DNA from: Thauera butanivorans NBRC 103042 | GTDB taxonomy: Bacteria > Pseudomonadota > Gammaproteobacteria > Burkholderiales > Rhodocyclaceae | Length of the DNA: 41,551 bases | Reading direction: 5' to 3' | NCBI RefSeq assembly: GCF_001591165.1 | Contig: NZ_BCUG01000045.1 | Span: forward strand, 1 to 41,551 | Shown: one piece after another, positions 1 through 10,411 of the stretch | Position numbering within the stretch: position 1 is the stretch's first letter | Layout of the letters: the number at the start of each line of letters is the position of its first letter | Notes under the pieces: model-generated | The model's input: only the letters and a program-made list of their open reading frames with translations | The model's database searches: none | What the model was told of the DNA's origin: nothing | Program-made: the position numbers and the translations under genes

Positions 1-525
1 AAGGCCGACATCCAGATCGCGGACATGGATCGCGGCCACTATGCCGACTACGGCCTGACGCTTGCCCGCCATCCGTCCGAGACCGACGAGCGGATGATGG
101 TGCGGCTGCTGGCCTTCGCGCTGTTCGCCGATCCGGCGCTGGGCTTCGGCAAGGGCTTGTGCGTGGACGACGAGCCGGACCTGTGGCGCAAGGACCTGAC
201 CGGCGCGATCGAGTGCTGGATCGACGTCGGCCAGCCCGACGAGAAATGGGTGCGCAAGGCCTGCGGACGGGCGGACGAGGTGATCGTGCTCGCCTACGGC
301 CGCGCGCTGGACGTATGGTGGAACGGCGTGCGCGAGAAACTGGCGCGCCAGCCTTCGCTGCAGGTCATCGAGCTGGCACGCGAGGCGAGCGGCGAACTGG
401 CGAAACTGGCCGAGCGCACGATGCGCCTGCAGTTCAGCATCCAGGACGGCCACGTCTGGGTGACCAACGGTCGCGATAGTGTGTCCATCGAACCCCGCTT
501 CCTGCTGGGCGGCGGCCAGGCCTGA
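1..525 (+). CDS. yaeQ: YaeQ family protein (5' end outside the window)
   Basis: The reading frame is open from base 1 to the TGA at 523-525. Its first residues, KADIQIADMDRGHYADY, fall just inside the expected N-terminus of YaeQ, so probably fewer than ten residues are missing. The stretches LARHPSETDERMMVRLLAFAL, DEPDLWRKDLTG and WIDVGQPDEKWVRKACGRA are hallmarks of the family. YaeQ proteins have a compact fold distantly related to PD-(D/E)XK nucleases. Escherichia coli YaeQ was once linked to RfaH suppression, but no biochemical function is settled. The ATG at 25 is internal and is not the real start. The gene is convergent with the downstream hydrolase. Confidence 0.9.
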   Translation, partial: KADIQIADMDRGHYADYGLTLARHPSETDERMMVRLLAFALFADPALGFGKGLCVDDEPDLWRKDLTGAIECWIDVGQPDEKWVRKACGRADEVIVLAYGRALDVWWNGVREKLARQPSLQVIELAREASGELAKLAERTMRLQFSIQDGHVWVTNGRDSVSIEPRFLLGGGQA

Positions 526-647
526 CCGGCGTGCCGATGCGCGGCGGATGAATTCCCCGCGTACGCCTTTTGCAGCATGCGCGGGTGAAGAACGCCGGGC
601 AGGGTGCTGCCGATCCTGCGCGGCCGAATACCCGCGGCAGGCGCGCT

Positions 648-1550
648 TCAGCCAAGGGCCTGGAGAAAGCGCTTGATTTCGGCCGCCGCCGCGTCCGGTG
701 TCTCCTGCATGAAGCAGTGCCCGCCCGGCACCAGTTGCTCGCGTATTGCCGGGTTGCCCGCGCACCAGCGCGCGATGCTCTTGGCGGCGAAAGGGTAGCT
801 GCGATCGCCGCGCAACACCAGCGTGGGGGTACGTACCCGTGCCAGCGAGGACCACAGGCGGCGGGGATAGGAGCCGAAGATCTCGGCTTCGCGGCTGGGC
901 CGGCACTTGAGTTCGACGCCGCCTGCCGGACTTTCACGCAGGGCGTGGTCGACGTAGGCTTGCAGCGCGTCCTCGTGCCAGCCGCGGAACATGCCGCGCT
1001 CCTGCAGCCCGAGGTAGGCGGCGGTGCGGTCCGGCCAGTGGTGGCGGCGCTTGCGTGCGCGGCTGGCGAGCGTGTTGCGCGACAGCAGGCCGACGACGTC
1101 GGACAGTGCCATCAGGCCGATCATCGCCGGCGGGAACAGCACCGGATCGAGCAGCACTGCACCACGCGCGAACAGATCCGGCTCGCGGGCCAGCATCAGG
1201 CAACTGATGACACTGCCGAAGCTGTGGCCGACGGCGTAGGCCGGCACATCGCCGAACTGTGCCAACTGCGCCCGCCAGGCCTCGGCGGCGAATTCCGCGG
1301 TCCGGTTCCAGCCGTGGAAACGGCCGCCCTGGTCGCTGTCGCCATGACCCTGGATGTCGGACAGGAAGAGATCGAAGTCTTCCGCCAGGCGCTCCAGCAT
1401 CGGCGCATAGGTCAGCCCGCAATAGCCGTTGCCGTGCAGGAAGTGGATCACCGGGCGGCCGGAGGGCGGGCTGTGTTGCCCGCGCAGGGTGAATCCGGCC
1501 GTGGTGGTGTGATGCCAGGGCTGCAGCTTCATGCTTGGTCCAGCGTTCAT
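648..1550 (-). CDS. alpha/beta hydrolase (putative esterase/lipase)
   Basis: This 300-residue protein has the alpha/beta-hydrolase fold. HGNG (39-42) follows strand 3 as an oxyanion-hole turn. The nucleophile elbow GHSFGS places the catalytic serine at 110. LRGDRSYPF supplies a likely acid at Asp249, and PGGHCFMQE supplies His278. There is no signal peptide, so it should be cytoplasmic. Its substrate cannot be read from sequence; related proteins are annotated as esterases, lipases or C-C hydrolases. It follows the helicase gene on the same strand after 87 bases, so read-through is possible. Met1 is used here, but Met7 (MKLQPW) is an equally plausible start because neither has a clear ribosome binding site. 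Confidence 0.85.
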   Translation of the reverse strand: MNAGPSMKLQPWHHTTTAGFTLRGQHSPPSGRPVIHFLHGNGYCGLTYAPMLERLAEDFDLFLSDIQGHGDSDQGGRFHGWNRTAEFAAEAWRAQLAQFGDVPAYAVGHSFGSVISCLMLAREPDLFARGAVLLDPVLFPPAMIGLMALSDVVGLLSRNTLASRARKRRHHWPDRTAAYLGLQERGMFRGWHEDALQAYVDHALRESPAGGVELKCRPSREAEIFGSYPRRLWSSLARVRTPTLVLRGDRSYPFAAKSIARWCAGNPAIREQLVPGGHCFMQETPDAAAAEIKRFLQALG

Positions 1551-1637
1551 GTCGGGTAGGCGGCACGGCTGCTGAGCGCCTCAGTGGCCCGGGCGTCGAT
1601 GCGGAGCAGGGTGTCCGGGCCGAGTGCCGCCAGTGGT

Positions 1638-3686
<2,049 letters not shown>

Positions 3687-3893
3687 GGCAGTCGAGCCGC
3701 GTTGGCGGCAATGGGCAGCGATGCTGCGAAGTCGCGATTATCGGCGAATCCGGCGCAGCAAACGAGTGAGGCGGCGTAAAGGGGTGTGAAGCGGGGGTAT
3801 ACGGGGGAGCGGGGCGCGACAGGCGGCCGTGCTTGCCGCGACCTCCTGGTGCAGCGCCTGGAGGGTGTTGGTGCCTTGCAGCAGAAAAGCAAA

Positions 3894-3916
3894 AAACGCG
3901 GCGCAAGGCCGCGTTT
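3894..3916 (-). terminator. intrinsic terminator downstream of cspA
   Basis: A perfect 9-bp stem (AAACGCGGC at 3894-3902 and GCCGCGTTT at 3908-3916) closes a 5-base loop. Read on the minus strand it runs into six T residues (the A-run at 3891-3896), as expected for a Rho-independent terminator 38 bases after the cspA stop codon. Confidence 0.85.
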
Positions 3917-3953
3917 CGTCTTGAATCGATCGACGTCGCCGACGTCGAAGCGA

Positions 3954-4163
3954 TTACAGCGGGCGGATGTTGGCCGCCTGCAGGCCCTTCGGGCCGGTCT
4001 TGACTTCGAATTCGACGCGCTGGTTTTCAGCCAGGCTCTTGAAACCCTTGCTCTGGATTTCGGAGAAGTGGGCGAACAGGTCGTCGCCGCCGTTTTCCGG
4101 GGTGATGAAGCCGAAGCCCTTGGCGTCGTTGAACCACTTGACGGTACCGGTTTGAGTGCTCAT
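3954..4163 (-). CDS. cspA: cold-shock protein, CspA family
   Basis: This 69-residue single cold-shock domain binds single-stranded RNA or DNA and acts as an RNA chaperone. RNP1 is KGFGFI (15-20) and RNP2 is the LFAHF segment (29-33), with the usual [20 protein letters not shown] core. I start it at the ATG at 4163 ([11 protein letters not shown]), which gives the normal family length. The frame is open further upstream, but those residues are not part of the family. GGAACG eight bases ahead may be the ribosome binding site. A leader of unknown length lies in the 367 bases up to the divergent rbgA, and a clear terminator follows. The helicase gene downstream on the same strand is a functional companion in cold adaptation. 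Confidence 0.95.
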   Translation of the reverse strand: MSTQTGTVKWFNDAKGFGFITPENGGDDLFAHFSEIQSKGFKSLAENQRVEFEVKTGPKGLQAANIRPL

Positions 4164-4530
4164 TTGCGTTCCATATAAAAAATGACTGGGCATGCGCCCC
4201 AAAATGCAGGAACGATCAAGAAACGTAATCCAGAGGAATCAGACCGGCACGCGTTCTTGTAGAACACGCTGGACAACCACCAGAACAACCACTGCTTGAA
4301 TCGACTGCGAGCCGCACGATACACCGTTTCCGGGGCATGGGGAATTTATTTTGCGTGCCGGGCGAAAAAAATTTCTGCCGGAGAGGGCGCGCGGAGAACG
4401 GGCAGGTGGCGCCTGAAATTGTTGTGCATTGCATCATGCAGGGCGCGGTGCGCCAGCCGGGAAAGAAGGTGTAAAGCGGCGGGGCGATGGGATAATGCGC
4501 GCACCCGAAAAAACGGCGATGAGCTAAAGC
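4164..4530. other. divergent intergenic region between cspA and rbgA
   Basis: This stretch holds no credible gene. It must contain the cspA promoter and leader on the minus strand and the rbgA promoter on the plus strand. An AT-rich patch at 4342-4375 and GATAAT at 4491-4496 (a possible rbgA -10 box) are the only promoter-like signals. TTGTGCATTGCA at 4422-4433 has the pattern TTGTGCNNTGCA, which also occurs twice at 21450-21517. Confidence 0.5.
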
Positions 4531-5448
4531 ATGTCAATCCAGTGGTTTCCCGGTCACATGGCGTCGGCGCGGAAGAAGGCGGCCGAGGCCATGGCGGCCA
4601 TCGACGTCGTCATCGAAGTGACCGATGCGCGCCTGCCCGAGGCCAGCAGCAATCCGATGATTTCCGAGCTGCGGCGCTTCCGCAACCGTCCCTGCCTGAA
4701 GCTGCTGAACAAGGCCGACCTGGCCGATCCGGCGGTGACCCGGGTCTGGATGGACTTCTACAATCGCCAGCCGGGCGTCAAGGCGGTTGCGGTTTCGGCC
4801 AGGAATGCGTCCGATGCCGCGCGCGTGCCGGCCCTGTGCCGCCAGCTCGCGCCGCATCGCGACGACGGCACCAAGCCGCTGCGGATGATGATCATGGGCA
4901 TTCCCAACGTCGGCAAATCGACGCTGATGAATGCGCTGCTGAAGCGCAAGGTGGCCAAGGTCGGCGACGAGCCGGCGGTGACCAAGCACCAGCAGACGCT
5001 GGACCTGGGGCCGGGCATGACGCTGACCGACACGCCGGGAATGATGTGGCCCAAGATCGACTACGACCCGGATGGCTACATGCTGGCGGCCAGCCATGCG
5101 ATCGGCCGCAATGCCGTCATCGACGAAGAGGTCGCGGCCTTCCTCGGCAGCATCCTGCTGGAGCGTTATCCGGCGCTGCTGGCGGCCCGCTACCGTATCG
5201 ATCCGTCGTCGCTGGATGCACAGGCGCTGGTGGAGGCGATCGGGCGCAGGCGGGGCTGCCTGGTCAAGGGCGGCGGGCTGGATCTGGAAAAGGCCTCGCT
5301 GATCCTGCTGCAGGATTACCGCGATGGCGTGATCGGCCGCATCAGCCTGGAAACGCCGGAGTCGCGGGCGGCGATGATCGCGCGGATCGAGACCGAGCGC
5401 GCCGAGGCTGCTGCCGGCGATGGCCAGGCGGATGACGGCGAGGAATAA
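4531..5448 (+). CDS. rbgA: ribosome biogenesis GTPase RbgA/YlqF
   Basis: This 305-residue protein is a circularly permuted GTPase. The G4 motif NKAD (60-63) comes before the P-loop GIPNVGKS (123-130), the G2 threonine near 151, and G3 DTPG (167-170). The N-terminal IQWFPGHMASARK segment and the C-terminal helical domain are typical of the YlqF/RbgA branch, which helps mature the large ribosomal subunit. It begins at ATG 4531, which alone keeps the conserved N-terminal WFPGHM motif. It stands as a single gene, divergent from cspA, and is followed by a strong hairpin facing a convergent broken gene. The family assignment is firm. The exact maturation step in this organism is inferred from Bacillus work. 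Confidence 0.93.
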   Translation: MSIQWFPGHMASARKKAAEAMAAIDVVIEVTDARLPEASSNPMISELRRFRNRPCLKLLNKADLADPAVTRVWMDFYNRQPGVKAVAVSARNASDAARVPALCRQLAPHRDDGTKPLRMMIMGIPNVGKSTLMNALLKRKVAKVGDEPAVTKHQQTLDLGPGMTLTDTPGMMWPKIDYDPDGYMLAASHAIGRNAVIDEEVAAFLGSILLERYPALLAARYRIDPSSLDAQALVEAIGRRRGCLVKGGGLDLEKASLILLQDYRDGVIGRISLETPESRAAMIARIETERAEAAAGDGQADDGEE

Positions 5449-5459
5449 GACCTGAAACA

Positions 5460-5487
5460 CCTGCGGGTCCCGGATGCGGCCCGCAGG
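5460..5487. terminator. hairpin between convergent genes
   Basis: CCTGCGGG (5460-5467) and CCCGCAGG (5480-5487) form a perfect 8-bp GC-rich stem with a 12-base loop. It lies 12 bases after the rbgA stop and 8 bases after the end of the minus-strand frame at 5495. There is no T-run, so it may be a weak or Rho-assisted terminator for both directions. Confidence 0.55.
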
Positions 5488-5494
5488 ACTGCGC

Positions 5495-5708
5495 TCAGCC
5501 TCCGGCCGCGATCTCGACCCAGCGCAGCCACTGGCCGCAGGCATTGCGCGGCCCGCGCAGGCTGCCGTGCCAAGGAGGTGCCGCGGCTGTCCTCGGGGTC
5601 GATGCGGACCGTGCTGCCGTCTTCCGCCAGCGTGCGCTTGCCGCCCCAGCGGTTGCAGGTGGGGCAGCGGCGAAGCTCTGCAATCGGAGAAATGCTCGTC
5701 GGCCGCAT
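5495..5708 (-). pseudogene. small Cys/Trp-rich conserved protein, interrupted by a frameshift
   Basis: On the minus strand a frame starting at ATG 5708 reads MRPTSISPIAELRRCPTCNRWGGKR and continues to RIDPEDSRGT. At about 5578 the sense continues one base out of frame as PWHGSLRGPRNACGQWLRW and ends at the TGA at 5495-5497. Joined, the two parts make a protein of about 70 residues with a CPTC pair, a third Cys in ACGQW and several Trp. I recall similar small proteins of unknown function from related genomes, but I cannot verify that here. A single extra base in the CACCTCCTTGG tract would explain the break. It may be a true pseudogene, a sequencing error or a programmed frameshift. No function is known to me. 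Confidence 0.6.
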
Positions 5709-5812
5709 GGCTGAGGTGGATCCGGGCAGGATGCGTTCGGCCGGGCGATGATGCGCGAGCCGTCCGCATCGCGGCTGTCGGGGCGCCGGAGGGGCTTTGC
5801 TATCATTCGGCG

Positions 5813-6706
5813 ATGAAAAGTTCTCGTTCCCGTTTCCTGGATATCCGTGGCCTGCGCCTGCATCTGCGCGAGTGGGGCAGGGAAGGCGCGCCCCGGCTTT
5901 ACCTGCTGCACGGCTGGATGGATGCGTCGGCATCGTTCCAGTTCATGGTCGATGCGCTGGCCGGCGACTGGCATGTGGTCGCACCCGACTGGCGCGGTTT
6001 CGGCCTCAGCGCCTGGAGCCATGCCGACGGCTACTGGTATCCGGATTACTTTGCCGACCTCGATGCGATCCTGCGCGCGGTCGAAGGGGAGGATGCGGCG
6101 CCGGTGCGTCTCGTCGGCCACAGCATGGGCGGCAATGTCGCGCTGATGTATGCCGGCATCCGCCCGGCACGGGTCGGCCGCGTCGTCGCGCTCGATGCCT
6201 TCGGCCTGCCGGACCGTCCGGCCGGCGAGGCGCCCGGACGCTATCAGAAGTGGCTGCGGGAACTGACCGAAGTGCCGCGGCCGCGGATCTACCCCAGCCT
6301 CGACGCGCTGGCCGAGCGCCTGCGGCGGGACAATCCGCGCCTCGACGCGGCGCGCGCGGGCTGGCTGGCGGAAACGCTGGCGCAGCCCGACGACGGTGAT
6401 GGCGGCAGGGGCTGGCGGATTGCCGGCGACCCCTTGCATCGCCGGGTCAATCCGGTGCTCTACCGCCGTGCCGAGGCCGAGGCCTGCTGGCGGCGGGTGA
6501 CGGCACCGGTGCTGGCGATCGAGCCCGCCAATGCCGACTTGCGCGAGCGTATCGGCGTCAGCGACGAGGACCACGCGGCGGCCTTCGCATGCTTCGCATC
6601 GATCGAGGTGCGCAGCATCGATGATGCCGGCCACAATCTGCACCACGACCAGCCGCAGCGGATCGCGGAGATCGTCGAAGCGTTTTTCCTGTCCGATGGA
6701 CAATGA
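5813..6706 (+). CDS. alpha/beta hydrolase
   Basis: This 297-residue protein has a full alpha/beta-hydrolase signature. HGWMD (33-37) follows strand 3, PDWRGFGLS (58-66) follows strand 4, and GHSMGG places the nucleophile at Ser104. DAGHNLHHDQP near residue 278 provides the catalytic His. The family resembles haloalkane dehalogenase or epoxide hydrolase-type enzymes, but the substrate is unknown. The start at ATG 5813 is chosen because the frame upstream overlaps the opposite-strand broken gene and lacks family residues. A possible -10 box TATCAT lies at 5801-5806. It precedes the PHP gene by 22 bases, so the two are probably co-transcribed. It is unrelated at detail level to the hydrolase at 648-1550. 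Confidence 0.87.
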   Translation: MKSSRSRFLDIRGLRLHLREWGREGAPRLYLLHGWMDASASFQFMVDALAGDWHVVAPDWRGFGLSAWSHADGYWYPDYFADLDAILRAVEGEDAAPVRLVGHSMGGNVALMYAGIRPARVGRVVALDAFGLPDRPAGEAPGRYQKWLRELTEVPRPRIYPSLDALAERLRRDNPRLDAARAGWLAETLAQPDDGDGGRGWRIAGDPLHRRVNPVLYRRAEAEACWRRVTAPVLAIEPANADLRERIGVSDEDHAAAFACFASIEVRSIDDAGHNLHHDQPQRIAEIVEAFFLSDGQ

Positions 6707-6728
6707 CGCTTCTTTCCGGAGCCTTCAG

Positions 6729-7583
6729 ATGAAATTCGCCGACCTGCATGCACTCAATGCCGACCTCCATTGCCATTCCACCGTGTCCGACGGCTGGCTG
6801 GAGCCTGCCGACGTGGTTGCGCGGGCGAAGGCGAACGGCGTCGAACTGCTGGCACTGACCGACCATGACGAACTCGGCGGGCTCGGCATCGCCGCCGCGG
6901 CGGCGGCCGGCCTGGGACTGCGTTTCGTTCCGGGGGTGGAAATCTCGGTGTCCTTCGCCGATGAGACGATCCACATCGTCGGCCTCGGCATCGACCCGCA
7001 GGAGCCCGGCATCATTGCCGGCCTGCAGCAGATCCGCTCGGGGCGCGATGCGCGCGCCGCGCGCATCGGCGAAGCGCTGGCCGAAGCCGGCATCCGCGGC
7101 GCACTCGAAGGCGCGCGCCGCTTCGCGCGCAACCCGGCGCTGGTCAGCCGGGCCCATTTCGCCCGCCATCTGGTCGCCAGTGGCGTGATGCCGGACGTCA
7201 GGACGGTGTTCGACCATTACCTGGTGCGCGGCAAGCCCGGCTTCGTCGACCACGAGTGGGCCTCGCTCGAGGATGCGGTGGGCTGGATCCGCGGCGCCGG
7301 CGGCACCGCCGTCGTCGCCCATCCTGCGCGCTACCGGCTGTCCAATGCCGGCATGGAACGCCTGCTCGACCGCTTCGTGGCTGCCGGCGGCGAGGCGATC
7401 GAAGTCGTGTCCGGCGCCCACTCCGAGGATGAGATGCGCCGTTTCGCCACCGTCGCCCGCCGCCGCGGGCTGCTCGCCTCGCGCGCATCCGACTTCCACG
7501 GCGAAAACGAAAGTCCGGTCGACCTTGGCCGCTGCAACCCCCTTCCGCCCGACCTCACGCCGGTGTGGTCGCGCTTCATTTGA
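6729..7583 (+). CDS. PHP-domain phosphoesterase (RNase AM / 3',5'-nucleoside bisphosphate phosphatase family)
   Basis: This 284-residue protein is a PHP metallo-phosphoesterase. Metal ligands are visible as HCH (14-16), Asp21 in VSDGW, LTDHDE (43-48), the GVEIS glutamate, AHPARY and ASDFHGE near the C-terminus. E. coli YciV/TrpH, now called RNase AM (Rnm), and Chromobacterium CV_1693 belong here. They remove phosphates or nucleotides from the 5' end of short RNAs and from 3',5'-bisphosphates. The start at ATG 6729 begins right before the first metal motif, as in the family. The neighbour 15 bases downstream is a YciO homologue, the same pairing as in enterobacteria, which supports a shared operon. 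The precise substrate is inferred. Confidence 0.9.
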   Translation: MKFADLHALNADLHCHSTVSDGWLEPADVVARAKANGVELLALTDHDELGGLGIAAAAAAGLGLRFVPGVEISVSFADETIHIVGLGIDPQEPGIIAGLQQIRSGRDARAARIGEALAEAGIRGALEGARRFARNPALVSRAHFARHLVASGVMPDVRTVFDHYLVRGKPGFVDHEWASLEDAVGWIRGAGGTAVVAHPARYRLSNAGMERLLDRFVAAGGEAIEVVSGAHSEDEMRRFATVARRRGLLASRASDFHGENESPVDLGRCNPLPPDLTPVWSRFI

Positions 7584-7598
7584 GAAAAAACGACGATC

Positions 7599-8231
7599 AT
7601 GGCCCAGTTCTTTTCCCTCCACCCCGAGCAGCCCCAGCCGCGCCTGATCCGCCAGGCGGCGGAAATCATCCGCGGCGGCGGGCTGGTCGTGCTGCCGACG
7701 GATTCGGCCTACGCGCTGGCGTGTACGGTCGGCGATGCCGGCCTGCTCGAGCGTATCCGCAAGATTCGCGGCGTCGACGAACGGCATCACTTCACCCTGA
7801 TGTGCCGCGACCTGTCCGAGATCGCCACCTACGCCCGGGTCGACAACAGCCAGTACCGTCTGCTCAAGGCGACCACGCCGGGGGCCTACACTTTCATTCT
7901 CGAAGGCACCAAGGAGCTGCCGCGCCGGGTGCTGCATCCCCGGCGCAAGACCATCGGCCTGCGCATTCCCGAGCACGCGGTGGTGTCGGCGCTGCTGGCC
8001 GAACTGGACGGCCCGATGCTGACTTCGACCTTGCTGCTGCCCGATGAGGATCTGCCGCTGACCGATGCCGAGGAGATCCGCGACCGCCTCGGCAAGCAGG
8101 TCGATCTGGTGATCGAGGCTGGCTATTGCGGTCCGGCAGCGACGACGGTGATCGATCTGACCACCGGCACGCCGCAACTGGTGCGCGCCGGCTGCGGCGC
8201 GCTCGAACCCTTCGGCCTGGAGGCGGACTGA
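7599..8231 (+). CDS. YciO/YrdC/Sua5 family protein
   Basis: This 210-residue protein carries the YrdC fold. LVVLPTDSAYAL gives the nucleotide and bicarbonate-binding strand, and the basic KIRG segment followed by HHFTLMCRDLSEI matches the KxR region. TIGLRIPEH and the ATTVIDLT ending are standard. True Sua5/TsaC makes threonylcarbamoyl-AMP for the t6A modification of tRNA. The YciO branch is shorter, usually sits beside the PHP gene, and has weak or uncertain activity of this type. The gene order here (PHP then this gene, 15 bases apart) favours YciO rather than the essential TsaC, which should be elsewhere in the genome. Confidence 0.88.
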   Translation: MAQFFSLHPEQPQPRLIRQAAEIIRGGGLVVLPTDSAYALACTVGDAGLLERIRKIRGVDERHHFTLMCRDLSEIATYARVDNSQYRLLKATTPGAYTFILEGTKELPRRVLHPRRKTIGLRIPEHAVVSALLAELDGPMLTSTLLLPDEDLPLTDAEEIRDRLGKQVDLVIEAGYCGPAATTVIDLTTGTPQLVRAGCGALEPFGLEAD

Positions 8232-8330
8232 GAAGGCGGCTGCAGCCGTGGTTCGCAGTGGCCTCGGCCGTGGGCTGCCGTGGGCGCATGTGCGCTCTGC
8301 TAGAATGCACGCTTTACTGCCGACGCTTCC

Positions 8331-8990
8331 ATGGATTCTCTGATTTCGACGCTGGCGATCTGGGCGCTGCCCGTGGTGCTCGCCATCACCCTGCATGAGG
8401 CGGCGCACGGCTATGTCGCCCGCCATTTCGGCGATCCCACTGCCGATCTGGCCGGCCGCATCACGCTCAACCCCTTGCGCCACATCGATCCGGTGGGCAC
8501 GATCCTGGTGCCGGCGGGCATCCTGGCGCTGAGTTCGCTGGCCGGCATCGGCGGCATCCTGTTCGGCTGGGCCAAGCCGGTGCCGGTCAATTTCGGCCGT
8601 CTGCGCAACCCGAAGGCGGACATGCTGTGGGTGGCCGCGGCCGGGCCGTTCATGAATCTGCTGATGGCGCTGGGCTGGGCGATCCTGTTCCGCATCGCGA
8701 TGGCCGGTGAGCCGGGTGATTACACCTTGCCGATGATGAAGATGGCCGACGCCGGCATGCAGATCAACGCGGTGCTGATGGTATTGAACCTGTTGCCGAT
8801 CCCGCCGCTGGACGGCGGCCGGATCGCCGTCAGCTTGCTGCCGAATCGCCTCGCCTGGGGCTTCGCCCGGCTCGAGCCTTATGGGTTTCCAATTCTGCTG
8901 GTGCTGTTGTTCACCGGTGTGCTGGGCACCATCCTGTGGCCGCTGATCGCGGGTTTCCGCTACCTGCTCGGCGTGATCGTGGGCATCTGA
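8331..8990 (+). CDS. site-2 protease-like membrane metalloprotease (M50 family)
   Basis: This 219-residue protein is a small integral membrane zinc protease. HEAAH (22-26, within TLHEAAHGYVARHFGD) is the HExxH zinc motif in the first helix. NLLPIPPLDGGR near residue 160 gives the conserved Asp ligand. About five or six hydrophobic segments are visible and there is no PDZ domain, matching the minimal site-2 protease group common in bacteria. Substrates are unknown. It precedes scpA, a conserved neighbourhood in betaproteobacteria. TAGAAT at 8301-8306 may be a -10 box for a local promoter in the 99-base gap before it. Confidence 0.9.
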   Translation: MDSLISTLAIWALPVVLAITLHEAAHGYVARHFGDPTADLAGRITLNPLRHIDPVGTILVPAGILALSSLAGIGGILFGWAKPVPVNFGRLRNPKADMLWVAAAGPFMNLLMALGWAILFRIAMAGEPGDYTLPMMKMADAGMQINAVLMVLNLLPIPPLDGGRIAVSLLPNRLAWGFARLEPYGFPILLVLLFTGVLGTILWPLIAGFRYLLGVIVGI

Positions 8991-9003
8991 CGCATATGTG
9001 CCG

Positions 9004-9834
9004 ATGAACCTGTCGCTGGAACTGGCGCCGGTCGAGGAGCCCGGAGTGCTGGAGCACGTGGCGCGCATTTATGGCGAACCGCTGCTCGAACTGCCGAAAG
9101 ACCTGTATATTCCGCCCGATGCGCTGGAAGTCTTCCTCGACGCTTTCGAGGGGCCGCTCGATCTGCTGCTGTACCTGATCCGCAAGGCCAACCTCGACGT
9201 CCTCGACATTCCGATGGCGCCGTTGACGGCGCAGTACCTCGAATACGTCGATGCGATGCGGGCGAGCAACCTGGAGCTGGCTGCCGAATATCTGCTGATG
9301 GCGGCGATGCTGCTCGAGATCAAGTCGCGCATGCTGCTGCCGCGGCCGCCGCGCGAGCATGCGGAAGAGGAAGATCCGCGCGCCGAACTGGTACGCCGCC
9401 TGCTGGAGTACGAACGCATGAAGCTGGCCGCGGCGCGGCTCGACACGCTGCCGCGTGCCGAGCGCGATTTCGAGTGGGTCGGCGTCTTCGTCGCCGAAAA
9501 GGTCGTCGAACGCCAGCCCGAAGTCAGCCTGCACGATCTGCAGCTTGCCTGGCTGCGGATCATGAAGAATGCGCGCCTGACCCAGCACCATCGTGTCGGG
9601 CGCGAGCAGCTTTCGGTGCGGGAGCACATGACCGGCATCCTGCGCAAGCTGGGCGGTGGCGGTTTCGTCGTTTTCGACGCCTTGTTCGATGTGAAGCTCG
9701 GCACGGCGGGCCTGGTCGTGAGCTTTCTCGCCGTGCTCGAGCTGGTGAAGGAAAAACTGGTGGAAGTGAGCCAGAACGAGGCCTTTGCGCCGATCTACGT
9801 GAAATTGGCCGATGCAGCCGGCGACGACGCCTGA
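9004..9834 (+). CDS. scpA: segregation and condensation protein A
   Basis: This 276-residue kleisin links ScpB to the SMC heads in the bacterial condensin complex. The N-terminal segment [36 protein letters not shown] and the helical [23 protein letters not shown] are diagnostic. The C-terminal winged helix closes the protein. ATG 9004 is used; an in-frame GTG at 8998 adds two residues and cannot be excluded. It overlaps scpB by 23 bases, so translation is probably coupled. The condensin subunit gene smc is not in this window. The assignment is firm from sequence and neighbours. Confidence 0.93.
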   Translation: MNLSLELAPVEEPGVLEHVARIYGEPLLELPKDLYIPPDALEVFLDAFEGPLDLLLYLIRKANLDVLDIPMAPLTAQYLEYVDAMRASNLELAAEYLLMAAMLLEIKSRMLLPRPPREHAEEEDPRAELVRRLLEYERMKLAAARLDTLPRAERDFEWVGVFVAEKVVERQPEVSLHDLQLAWLRIMKNARLTQHHRVGREQLSVREHMTGILRKLGGGGFVVFDALFDVKLGTAGLVVSFLAVLELVKEKLVEVSQNEAFAPIYVKLADAAGDDA

Positions 9835-10411
9835 AGCCTGGTCGCGCGTCATCGAGGCCGCGTTGTTCGCCGCGCCGGCGCCGCTGCCGGTGTCCGAACT
9901 GCGCCGCCTGTTCGACGAGGACCCGGGGCCGGAGCTGGTGCGCAAGCTGCTGGAAGAGCTGCGCGCCGAATGGGCGGCGGCCGAGCGCGGCATCGAGCTG
10001 GTGCAGCTCGCCAGCGGCTGGCGCTTCCAGACGCGCGCCGGCTACCAGGCTTATCTGGACCGCCTGAAGGAAGAAAAGCCGCCGCGCTACTCGCGCGCGG
10101 TCATGGAAACGCTGGCGATCATCGCCTACCGGCAGCCCGTCACGCGCGGCGACATCGAGGATGTGCGCGGCGTGGCGGTGTCGCCCAACATATTGAAGAC
10201 TCTGGAATCGCGCGGCTGGATCGACATCGTCGGCCACCGCGACACGCCGGGCCGCCCGGCATTGTTCGCCACCACCCGGCGCTTTCTCGATGACATGGGC
10301 CTGCGCAGCCTCACCGAGCTGCCTGCGCTGACCGAAATCGAAAAAATCATGGACCTCGTCGATGCCTCGCAAACCGAACAGCCCGCTCCGCCCTCCGCAG
10401 AAGAAGTCTGA
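9812..10411 (+). CDS. scpB: segregation and condensation protein B
   Basis: This 199-residue protein has the two winged-helix domains of Scp[26 protein letters not shown] forms the first. [30 protein letters not shown] and the segment [25 protein letters not shown] form the second. It dimerises and holds the ScpA kleisin. The start at ATG 9812 lies inside scpA and gives the normal N-terminus. Its 3' end overlaps rluB by 50 bases in another frame, a tight arrangement consistent with a scpA-scpB-rluB operon. Confidence 0.93.
   Translation: MQPATTPEAWSRVIEAALFAAPAPLPVSELRRLFDEDPGPELVRKLLEELRAEWAAAERGIELVQLASGWRFQTRAGYQAYLDRLKEEKPPRYSRAVMETLAIIAYRQPVTRGDIEDVRGVAVSPNILKTLESRGWIDIVGHRDTPGRPALFATTRRFLDDMGLRSLTELPALTEIEKIMDLVDASQTEQPAPPSAEEV

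Noticed and set aside
600-647. Possible terminator between yaeQ and the convergent hydrolase
   Set aside because: CTGCCG and CGGCAG arms can be drawn, but the loop is long and unstable and there is no T-run, so it was not listed.
6558-9068. Minus-strand open frame of 836 codons opposite the PHP, YciO and M50 genes
   Set aside because: It covers three real genes on the other strand and lacks any recognisable domain.
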